From the NCBI GenBank assembly GCA_002299005.1, contig DBMZ01000030.1, positions 1-5,586 on the forward strand: a DNA stretch of 5,586 nt. The letters are read 5' to 3'. Source of the DNA: Alphaproteobacteria bacterium UBA685 (GTDB lineage Bacteria > Pseudomonadota > Alphaproteobacteria > Puniceispirillales > Puniceispirillaceae). The number at the start of each line of letters is the position of its first letter. The first letter of the stretch is position 1. The position numbers and the translations under genes were made by a program. Of this stretch, positions 1 to 5,010 are shown one piece after another. A model generated the notes under the pieces. The model saw only the letters and a program-made list of their open reading frames with translations, was not told the DNA's origin and ran no database searches.

Positions 1-366
1 CAACAAGCTTGGAACGAAGCCAATGGCATTACGCCTGAATCAGTGAAAAAGGATATCGCCGATATCTTGGATTCTGTTTATGAGCGCGCTGACCATGTGA
101 ATGTCCGCACAGGCATCAAAGATGGCAATCTGCAGGGCAAGGATCTGAAAACCATCATTGCCGAAATTGAACAGCAAATGCGTGATGCGGCGGCCAATCT
201 TGAATTTGAAGAAGCCGCGCGCTTGCGTGATGAGTTGCGCCGCCTTGAGGTCAAAGAGCTCGGCCTTGATGCGCCCGGCATGCCGCCTGTCGCCCCAAAG
301 CGCAATTCAGCCGAAATTGATGCGCCGGTGCAACCACCCACAGGCCGACGCCCAAATAGACGCTAA
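1..366 (+). CDS. uvrB: UvrABC system protein B (UvrB), C-terminal fragment cut by the window edge
   Basis: UvrB is the damage-verifying, helicase-like subunit of bacterial nucleotide excision repair. It is loaded on DNA by UvrA and then recruits UvrC. Reading frame 1 is open from base 1 and ends in TAA, giving the last 121 residues. The fragment opens with [19 protein letters not shown], matching the conserved HGITP-type segment after UvrB's helicase domain 2. Fragment residues about 50-85 form the coiled UVR motif (core [18 protein letters not shown]), which in this family contacts the matching motif of UvrC. A Pro/Arg-rich tail follows ([10 protein letters not shown]). The GTG at 43 is only an internal valine, not a start. 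The Walker and helicase motifs lie outside the window. The stop is 15 bp from the convergent transporter gene, and no hairpin terminator is visible in that gap. Identification is firm; the gene is partial only because of the window boundary. Confidence 0.95.
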   Translation, partial: QQAWNEANGITPESVKKDIADILDSVYERADHVNVRTGIKDGNLQGKDLKTIIAEIEQQMRDAAANLEFEEAARLRDELRRLEVKELGLDAPGMPPVAPKRNSAEIDAPVQPPTGRRPNRR

Positions 367-381
367 ATACCAGCTTTTAGG

Positions 382-1296
382 CTATATATCTTTACGTCTT
401 TGCGAGACCAGCCATAGGCCCGGCAAAATAAGTGCCCCGCCAATGAGGTGGAATGTCTCAAGACGTTCACCCAGCAGCATGATAGCTAGCCCCGCCGCAT
501 AGATAGGCGCCAGATATAAGGTCGCGCCCGCGATGGTCGCACCAAGGCGGCTGACGATAAACCCATAGGACAGATACGCGCCCAAAGAGGCACTAAAAAC
601 CAGCAAGAACACCGCGCCCCAAATCGTCGCACCGAGCTCTGGCCAAGGCCCTCTTACCGCAATCTCTCCCACCATAAAGGGCAAATGCCAGAGCGCACCG
701 CCCAAAGCCATCGCCCCAAACCGTTGTATTTGGCTCAGCTTTGTTGGGCTATATTTCAGGCCAAGCGAATAGATAGCAAAGCTAAAGGTCGCGAGGATAA
801 TCCACAAATCCCCTCTGTTAAATTGCAAATCAGCCAGCCGCGCCAAATCGGCCTTTATCATGATGATAAGCACGCCGCCAAGCCCCATAATCATGCCCGC
901 ACTTTGCAAGATTGTAAGCCGCTCCCCAAATCGCACAAAAGCAAGCAACGCGATGAGTAACGGCGCCGCGCTATAGATAAGGCCAATATTGGTGGCGGTC
1001 GTATATTCACCGCCTAGATAAACAGGCCCGCCACATAGGCCCATACCAAGCGCCGCCAGAAACAAAATCGGCCGCCATTCAGCGCGCAATTGCGCGATAT
1101 CCAACCGGCGCATGGCCCCTAGCACAAGGAACACCAACAGCCCCACAAAAAACCATCTCGCAAAGGCAAGCGAGATAGGCGGAAACACCCCATTCATCGC
1201 ACGCGCAATCAGCATATTAGAGGCAAAGAAAGCCGGGCAAATAACCACCAAAACCCACGCAATTTTATCTTTCACCATATCTGATAGAGCCGGCAT
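382..1296 (-). CDS. EamA/DMT-superfamily membrane transporter
   Basis: This is a 304-residue, almost wholly hydrophobic inner-membrane protein of the drug/metabolite transporter (DMT) superfamily. Length and layout fit two EamA repeats of about five helices each (roughly residues 12-148 and 163-298). Both repeats have the typical small-residue helices and a GER motif before the last helix: FGERLT at 123-128 and LGERLE at 275-280. Segments such as YTTATNIGLIYSAAPLLIALLAF are commonly seen in EamA proteins. The C-terminus (SQRRKDI) is basic and probably cytoplasmic. The ATG at 1296 is supported by a strong Shine-Dalgarno, AAAAGGA on the minus strand (1303-1309), six bases upstream. Family members export or import amino acids, nucleosides, drugs or other small solutes. 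The substrate cannot be told from sequence, so no gene symbol is given. It is convergent with uvrB and divergent from the antiporter gene, so it is probably a single-gene transcript. Confidence 0.88.
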   Translation of the reverse strand: MPALSDMVKDKIAWVLVVICPAFFASNMLIARAMNGVFPPISLAFARWFFVGLLVFLVLGAMRRLDIAQLRAEWRPILFLAALGMGLCGGPVYLGGEYTTATNIGLIYSAAPLLIALLAFVRFGERLTILQSAGMIMGLGGVLIIMIKADLARLADLQFNRGDLWIILATFSFAIYSLGLKYSPTKLSQIQRFGAMALGGALWHLPFMVGEIAVRGPWPELGATIWGAVFLLVFSASLGAYLSYGFIVSRLGATIAGATLYLAPIYAAGLAIMLLGERLETFHLIGGALILPGLWLVSQRRKDI

Positions 1297-1302
1297 ATTA
1301 CG

Positions 1303-1309
1303 TCCTTTT
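1303..1309 (-). promoter_or_regulatory. Ribosome binding site of the EamA transporter gene
   Basis: On the minus strand the bases read AAAAGGA, followed by six bases and then the ATG whose first base is 1296. The sequence and spacing are near ideal, and this decides the start over the internal Met at residue 7. Confidence 0.7.
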
Positions 1310-1321
1310 ATGATTATCGTC

Positions 1322-1336
1322 TCTGTTGGTCTGTTG
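1322..1336. repeat. Two direct copies of TCTGTTG in the divergent intergenic region
   Basis: TCTGTTG occurs at 1322-1328 and again at 1330-1336, an 8-bp period. The pair lies between the transporter start and the palindrome at 1335-1351. It could be part of a regulator site or a chance slippage repeat; nothing in the window distinguishes these. Confidence 0.4.
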
Positions 1337-1351
1337 CCCTTATATAGGGCA
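1335..1351. promoter_or_regulatory. Palindrome TGCCCT-TATAT-AGGGCA, possible operator between divergent genes
   Basis: Six-base arms TGCCCT (1335-1340) and AGGGCA (1346-1351) are perfectly complementary around the five bases TATAT. The element lies 39 bp before the transporter start and about 124 bp before the antiporter start. The central TATATA read on the minus strand could serve as a -10 box for the transporter gene, but no good -35 lies at the right distance. If so, a dimeric repressor bound here would block that promoter. The symmetry is seen directly; the operator role is inferred. Confidence 0.35.
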
Positions 1352-1392
1352 TTTCACAAAAACAGAAAAAGATTGTGCGCCTTTTGTTTATT

Positions 1393-1422
1393 TTGCGCTA
1401 TCACCTTGTTTTTGGATATAAA
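1393..1422 (+). promoter_or_regulatory. Possible sigma-70 type promoter of the antiporter gene
   Basis: TTGCGC at 1393-1398 and TATAAA at 1417-1422 are separated by 18 bp, with the antiporter start about 52 bp further on. The -10 is good, the -35 moderate, and the surrounding DNA is AT-rich, so this is only a plausible promoter. Confidence 0.3.
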
Positions 1423-1474
1423 ACCACCACATGCTTAGCAACCCAACCTTTATGTAATAGGGCTCTTGCGACCA

Positions 1475-2461
1475 ATGTTTGTAACTGATTGGCTAATCAC
1501 CGCCATCCCCCACGCCTCAACCCACGCGGCGCTCTTACTCATCCTTGGCCTTATCAGCCTTGGGGTTGGCGGCAATTATATTGTGCCAGCGACCATAAAG
1601 CTTGGCACAGCTTTGCGCCTATCGCCGACGATTATCGCCATCATCGTGGTCGCAGGCGGCACATCTGCGCCTGAATTAATCGTCTCATTACAAGCCGCGC
1701 TTGAAGGCAGCGCCGATATCGCACTTGGCAATGTCATCGGCTCCAATCTGTCAAACCTTCTGCTAGTCATGGGGCTCGCAGCCTTGCTTGGCACATTCAC
1801 CTTGCATCACCGCACCGCCATTCGAACCAGCCTGATAATGCTAGGCTTCACAATCGTGACCATCTACAGCCTGCACCAAGACCAAGCGATAACCCCAATG
1901 ATTGGCTGGATATTATTAGGCGCGACCATTGCCTATTTACTCTATCTTACGCGAATTGGTGATATAAACCCCGTACCAGAAGAGGGCCAAGAAGAGGGCC
2001 CGACCGGCAAAACCGCGCCTGTCATCATCGCCCCTCTTTGCGCGGCTATTGGGGCTATCATCGCGCTATTGCTTGGCGCTGATTTTGTTGTCACAGGCGG
2101 CGTTGTCCTTGCCATGCAAGCTGGCCTTAGTGAGGCCGCCATTGGCCTGTCCATCATCGCTATCGGCACATCATTGCCCGAAATTGTCGCGGTGGTGGCA
2201 AGCGTGATGCAAAAACGCTCAGATGTTGCCTTGGGCAATGTGCTTGGCTCGAATATTTTTAACCTTGGCATGATCTTAGGCATAACATCGCTTGTGGCAC
2301 CCCTGCCAAGAGGCGCTGATATCAGTGATGCGACGCTGGCTTATTTCGGCCTTGCAACCCTTTTGGTTACCGCGCTTATTATCTCTCGGATGACCCTCAA
2401 AAGGCCTATTGGTGTTGTTTTCATTGGCTTTTATTTTGCATTTCTCATCATGCTCATTTAG
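1475..2461 (+). CDS. Calcium/sodium antiporter, CaxA/YrbG type (Na+/Ca2+ exchanger superfamily)
   Basis: This inner-membrane cation antiporter is 328 residues long from the ATG at 1475. Family members swap Ca2+ (or a related cation) for Na+ or H+. The duplicated alpha-repeat structure is clear. Repeat 1 has GTSAPE at about residues 62-67 and GNVIGSN at 85-91. Repeat 2 has GTSLPE at 231-236 and GNVLGSN at 254-260. The acidic residues of the two PE motifs are the expected ion ligands and both are present. About ten hydrophobic helices are split by a charged loop near residues 165-182 (PVPEEGQEEGPTGK), the usual acidic linker between halves. A TTG at 1466 in the same frame would add three residues, but AGGG at 1459-1462 is only three bases from TTG against twelve from the ATG. 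Neither spacing is ideal; ATG is preferred. It is divergent from the EamA gene and followed by a long non-coding region, so probably monocistronic. The exact ion cannot be assigned from sequence. Confidence 0.9.
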   Translation: MFVTDWLITAIPHASTHAALLLILGLISLGVGGNYIVPATIKLGTALRLSPTIIAIIVVAGGTSAPELIVSLQAALEGSADIALGNVIGSNLSNLLLVMGLAALLGTFTLHHRTAIRTSLIMLGFTIVTIYSLHQDQAITPMIGWILLGATIAYLLYLTRIGDINPVPEEGQEEGPTGKTAPVIIAPLCAAIGAIIALLLGADFVVTGGVVLAMQAGLSEAAIGLSIIAIGTSLPEIVAVVASVMQKRSDVALGNVLGSNIFNLGMILGITSLVAPLPRGADISDATLAYFGLATLLVTALIISRMTLKRPIGVVFIGFYFAFLIMLI

Positions 2462-2560
2462 GCGACACAACCAAAAGTTTTGCACATGCGCCGCTGATTT
2501 GCCTTTTTTGCGGCATTTGCCCGAAAAAAAAGACGTCAAAATTAGAAAAAAGGGGCTTGA

Positions 2561-2620
2561 TTTACGTTAACTAATTGTAATTATTGTCTTTTTTATTTTT
2601 GCCTATTTTTTAGTCATTTT
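2561..2620. other. AT-rich block, possible DNA-unwinding element
   Basis: Only 11 of these 60 bases are G or C, far below the neighbouring genes. The block includes T-runs and the sequence GTTAACTAATTGTAA, whose TTAA (2567-2570) is half of a CtrA-type TTAA-N7-TTAA site but lacks a matching second half. It lies about 60 bp from a perfect DnaA box, the usual arrangement of an unwinding element in an origin. AT-rich intergenic DNA is also common at promoters, so the role is uncertain. Confidence 0.35.
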
Positions 2621-2641
2621 TGCAAAAAGCGCAGACAATAA
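2581..2641. repeat. 9-bp inverted repeat TTATTGTCT / AGACAATAA
   Basis: TTATTGTCT at 2581-2589 is perfectly complementary to AGACAATAA at 2633-2641, with 43 bp between them. The arms bracket the poorest-G+C part of the region. They could be paired protein-binding sites in opposite orientation. The long spacing makes a simple transcription terminator unlikely. Confidence 0.4.
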
Positions 2642-2674
2642 GGGCAAAGGGGTATTTTTGGGAAAGTTTTCAAC

Positions 2675-2705
2675 AAACTTATCCACAGGGATCGGGGATA
2701 AGTTT
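2675..2705. promoter_or_regulatory. Perfect DnaA box inside a 10-bp inverted repeat
   Basis: TTATCCACA at 2679-2687 matches the DnaA-box consensus TTATNCACA exactly. It sits in an inverted repeat: AAACTTATCC (2675-2684) and GGATAAGTTT (2696-2705) are perfectly complementary around 11 bases. On the minus strand the second arm gives TTATCCCCG, a degraded DnaA box two bases off consensus, so two DnaA molecules could bind head to head. The preceding TTTTCAACA (2667-2675) is a weaker match. DnaA binds such boxes at origins and at some promoters. A chance exact match to this 9-mer on either strand is expected at only about 0.04 per 5.6 kb with equal base use. Confidence 0.5.
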
Positions 2706-2709
2706 TTGC

Positions 2710-2745
2710 CCAGAATCATGACCAGAATCGCCACAAGATTCGCAA
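2710..2745. repeat. Three 12-bp imperfect tandem repeats, each with a GANTC methylation site
   Basis: The three units are CCAGAATCATGA (2710-2721), CCAGAATCGCCA (2722-2733) and CAAGATTCGCAA (2734-2745). Neighbouring units match at 9 of 12 positions. Each has a GANTC site at the same offset (2713, 2725, 2737), the target of the alphaproteobacterial cell-cycle methylase CcrM. By eye there are about ten GANTC sites in the whole window and none between 75 and 2712, so three in 29 bp is a marked cluster. The repeat begins five bases after the DnaA-box inverted repeat. An iteron-like or methylation-sensitive protein site is a reasonable reading, not a demonstrated one. Confidence 0.5.
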
Positions 2746-2840
2746 ATGGACAAGCCCGCCCCTTCCTCTGATGGCTAAGCCTCTGAAATAGCGTCTTTGT
2801 CCTATCTTATCGGCGCCTACATGGGCCTTAATCCTATTAG

Positions 2841-2858
2841 CCTATCACGACCTATCAC
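2841..2858. repeat. CCTATCAC direct repeat just upstream of the uvrC promoter
   Basis: CCTATCAC occurs at 2841-2848 and 2851-2858, a 10-bp period or about one helical turn. Related CCTATTAG abuts it at 2833-2840 and CCTATCTT lies at 2801-2808. The second copy ends three bases before the proposed -35 box, a typical activator position. No known regulator is recognised. Confidence 0.4.
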
Positions 2859-2861
2859 AGC

Positions 2862-2890
2862 TTGGCTTTACAGATTTGCTTTTGTATTAT
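2862..2890 (+). promoter_or_regulatory. Probable sigma-70 type promoter of uvrC
   Basis: TTGGCT at 2862-2867 (four of six against TTGACA) and TATTAT at 2885-2890 (five of six against TATAAT) are exactly 17 bp apart. Transcription would start near 2897 and leave a leader of about 60 bases before the uvrC ATG. This is the best promoter-like pair seen in the gap. Confidence 0.5.
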
Positions 2891-2905
2891 GAGGCTTTCT
2901 TTGCC

Positions 2906-2936
2906 AGGTCTTTGCGCTATTTTCATGAAAAGACCT
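2906..2936 (+). promoter_or_regulatory. Inverted repeat / hairpin in the predicted uvrC leader
   Basis: AGGTCTTT (2906-2913) and AAAGACCT (2929-2936) form a perfect 8-bp stem around 15 bases, followed by a few more T's. A second, competing palindrome, TTTTCATGAAAA (2920-2931), overlaps the loop and right arm. The element lies between the proposed promoter and the uvrC ribosome binding site (GAGAG, 2944-2948). It could act as a weak terminator or attenuator, a repressor operator, or an mRNA-stabilising hairpin. The short T-run makes strong termination doubtful. Confidence 0.4.
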
Positions 2937-2957
2937 TTTATCTGAGAGCCCGTTATC

Positions 2958-4868
2958 ATGACCGAGACCGAAATGACAGCTGATGAGCGCGGCGAGAGCG
3001 CTGATTTCGGGCGTGGTCTTGCCTATCTCAAAAGCCAGCTGAAAACTTTGCCATCAAAGGCAGGTGTCTATCGGATGCTTGATGCCCATGGTGAGGCGCT
3101 CTATGTCGGCAAGGCGCGTGATTTATCCAAACGTGTGCCAAGCTATACCCGCCCCACCAATCTAAATGGCCGCCTGATGCGCATGGTTGCAGAGACCATG
3201 CATCTTGAGATTATCGTCACCAGCACAGAGGTCGAGGCGCTGTTGCTTGAATCGAATCTGATTAAGCAATTGCGCCCGCGCTATAATATCCTTCTGCGCG
3301 ACGATAAATCTTTTGCGCATATTTTGCTGACAGGGGATCATGAATTTGGACGGCTGGTAAAACATCGCGGCCCCCAATCCAAAAAGGGCGATTATTTCGG
3401 CCCCTTTGCCTCAGCAGGCGCGGTTAATCGCACCATCACCTCTATGACGCGCGCCTTTATGTTGCGCACCTGCTCAGATAATGACTTTGCGACCAGATCG
3501 CGCCCTTGCTTGCAATATCAAATCAAGCGCTGCACAGGCCCATGTGCTGGCCTTGTCTCGCCATCTGATTATGAAGACCAGCTAAAGGCCGCAAGACGCT
3601 TTTTATCGGGCAAATCAGATGAGGTGCAAAAAAACTATGCCGCCCAAATGGCCGAGGCCTCTGATGCGCTAGAGTTTGAGACAGCCGCCTTATGGCGCAA
3701 CCGCATACGCGCGCTCACCGCCATTCAAGCCACCCAAGATATCCATATTGACGGCATTAAAGACGCAGATGTCATCGCCATCGCCAAGGAAGGCGGGCAG
3801 GTCTGTATTCAGGTATTCTTTATCCGCAACGCCACCAATTACGGCAATAAGGCCTATTTCCCCGCCCATGTGAACGAGACCAGCAAAGAAGCGACACTTG
3901 CCGCCTTTATCGGGCAATTCTACGATGATAAAGTGCCAGCCCCCTTTGTCCTTGTCTCTGATCTGCCGGAGGGCTCTGGTCTTTTGACCGAAGCGCTGTC
4001 ATCACAAGCAGGGCGTTCCATCACCCTATCGCGCCCGTCGCGTGGTGGGCGTCGCAAGATGATGGATATGGCCGTGCGCAATGCGGATGAAGCCTTGGCG
4101 CGTAAATTATCCGAAAAGGCCAGCCAACACCGCCTGCTTGATGCGATTGGTGAAGAATTTGATATGGATGAGGCACCGCGCCGTGTTGAGATTTATGATA
4201 ATTCGCACATCCAAGGCACCAATGCGGTGGGCGCGATGGTCTGTGCGGGGCCTGATGGGTTTATCAAATCGGCCTATCGCAAATTTAACATGCGCGACAC
4301 AGGTAAATATGCGGTCACAGATGGTGATGATTTTGGCATGATGCGCCAGATGATCTTCAGACGCTTTGAGCGCGCGCTTCGTGAAGACCCTGAACGTACA
4401 ACTGAAAACTGGCCAGATTTGCTTTTGATTGATGGCGGGCGTGGCCAGCTAAATGCCGTTAAGGACGTCCTGCGAGAGCTTGCGCTTGACGATATCATGA
4501 CAGTTGGCGTCTCCAAAGGCCCTGACAGAAACGCAGGGCGCGAGCAATTTCATATTGACGGCAAAGACCCCTTCACCCTGCCGCCCGATAGCCCTGCCAT
4601 GCATTTCTTGCAAAGATTACGCGATGAATCACACCGCTTTGCCATCGGCGCTCATCGCACGAGGCGCACCAAAGCCAGCCTCAAAAGCCCGCTTGACGAG
4701 GTCGAAGGTATCGGGCCAAAGCGCAAAAAAGCGCTGCTTGCCCATTTTGGCTCTGCCCGCTCAGTTTCACGCGCTGCCATTGCCGATCTGATGGTGGTAG
4801 ATGGTATCTCAGAAGCAACGGCGAGCGATATTTATCATCACTTTCACTCAAACGGCACGAAATCATAA
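2958..4868 (+). CDS. uvrC: UvrABC system protein C (UvrC), dual-incision endonuclease
   Basis: UvrC makes the 3' and 5' incisions around a lesion after UvrB has marked it. The 636-residue product is full length for an alphaproteobacterial UvrC. The N-terminal GIY-YIG nuclease (about 33-115) shows GVY (36-38), YVGKARDL (49-56), R59 and E98. A four-cysteine cluster follows (C172, C184, C192, C196; core CLQYQIKRCTGPC), matching the Fe-S ligand cysteines described for E. coli UvrC. The UVR motif (about 220-255, core ALEFETAALWRNRIRAL) is the UvrB contact. The C-terminal RNase H-like nuclease keeps its catalytic set: D414 (IYDNSHIQG), D492 (LLIDGGRGQL), D523 (GPDRNAG) and H559 (DESHRFAIGAHR). A tandem helix-hairpin-helix DNA-binding end covers about 580-630 (VEGIGPKRKKALL, VDGISEATAS). 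The ATG at 2958 has GAGAG nine bases upstream; Met6 is a less likely start. All key residues are present, so the protein is probably active. It is followed by pgsA on the same strand. Confidence 0.97.
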   Translation: MTETEMTADERGESADFGRGLAYLKSQLKTLPSKAGVYRMLDAHGEALYVGKARDLSKRVPSYTRPTNLNGRLMRMVAETMHLEIIVTSTEVEALLLESNLIKQLRPRYNILLRDDKSFAHILLTGDHEFGRLVKHRGPQSKKGDYFGPFASAGAVNRTITSMTRAFMLRTCSDNDFATRSRPCLQYQIKRCTGPCAGLVSPSDYEDQLKAARRFLSGKSDEVQKNYAAQMAEASDALEFETAALWRNRIRALTAIQATQDIHIDGIKDADVIAIAKEGGQVCIQVFFIRNATNYGNKAYFPAHVNETSKEATLAAFIGQFYDDKVPAPFVLVSDLPEGSGLLTEALSSQAGRSITLSRPSRGGRRKMMDMAVRNADEALARKLSEKASQHRLLDAIGEEFDMDEAPRRVEIYDNSHIQGTNAVGAMVCAGPDGFIKSAYRKFNMRDTGKYAVTDGDDFGMMRQMIFRRFERALREDPERTTENWPDLLLIDGGRGQLNAVKDVLRELALDDIMTVGVSKGPDRNAGREQFHIDGKDPFTLPPDSPAMHFLQRLRDESHRFAIGAHRTRRTKASLKSPLDEVEGIGPKRKKALLAHFGSARSVSRAAIADLMVVDGISEATASDIYHHFHSNGTKS

Positions 4869-4990
4869 TCAGCCGCCGCGCCCTATGGACAAGACCTACC
4901 CAAGCGGATTACAAAGAAAGCATAGAGCGGCCTAGAGACTTATTTATCGAAGCGCGCGCAAAAGGGCCGGGTCCAAAGTTGGAGCCAAGA

Positions 4991-5010
4991 ATCGGGATCG
5001 AAATCGGGAT
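4991..5010 (+). repeat. Tandem ATCGGGAT next to the pgsA start
   Basis: ATCGGGAT occurs at 4991-4998 and 5003-5010, with a 12-bp period, and the second copy abuts the pgsA ATG. Neither GGGA is well spaced for the ATG (about 13 and 1 bases), so the pgsA ribosome binding site is weak or non-canonical. The rest of the 142-bp gap after uvrC shows no gene and no clear hairpin terminator, so read-through from uvrC into pgsA is possible. Confidence 0.35.

Larger units (their letters stand above)
2462..2957. other. 496-bp gene-free region with origin-like features and the uvrC promoter
   Basis: No credible gene is present; the short ATG-led frames at 2718, 2821 and 2889 (17, 23 and 18 codons) lack ribosome binding sites. 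From left to right it holds a DnaA-box-like TTTTGCACA (2478-2486), an AT-rich block (about 2521-2640), a 9-bp inverted repeat flanking it, a perfect DnaA box within a 10-bp inverted repeat (2675-2705), a 12-bp tandem repeat carrying three GANTC sites (2710-2745), a repeated CCTATCAC pair (2841-2858), a promoter-like pair of boxes (2862-2890) and a hairpin (2906-2936) before uvrC. The first half resembles a replication origin or a DnaA-responsive control region. The second half fits an ordinary uvrC promoter and leader. No alphaproteobacterial LexA box (GTTC-N7-GTTC or GAAC-N7-GAAC) was found. Confidence 0.6.

Noticed and set aside
78..341. Open frame on the minus strand opposite uvrB
   Set aside because: Fully overlaps the clear UvrB coding frame, is rich in Ser/Arg as expected of an antisense shadow, and resembles no family.
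2490..2514. GCCGC...GCGGC considered as a terminator for the antiporter gene
   Set aside because: Only a 5-bp stem with a 15-base loop, and the T-run is in the loop rather than after the stem.
2276..2539. Minus-strand open frame running from the antiporter end into the gene-free region
   Set aside because: Mostly antisense to the antiporter; Cys/Lys-rich composition without a recognisable domain and no convincing ribosome binding site.
2567..2581. Possible CtrA site at TTAACTAATTGTAA
   Set aside because: The first TTAA is present, but the base pattern seven bases later is TAAT, not TTAA, so the consensus is not met.
2718..2945. Short ATG-led peptides (17, 23 and 18 codons) ahead of uvrC, considered as leader peptides
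   Set aside because: None has a Shine-Dalgarno, and the last one begins inside the proposed -10 box, so it would not be translated from that promoter.
4969..4986. GGGTCCAA-AG-TTGGAGCC considered as a terminator after uvrC
   Set aside because: The two-base loop is too tight for an RNA hairpin, one pair is mismatched and no T-run follows.
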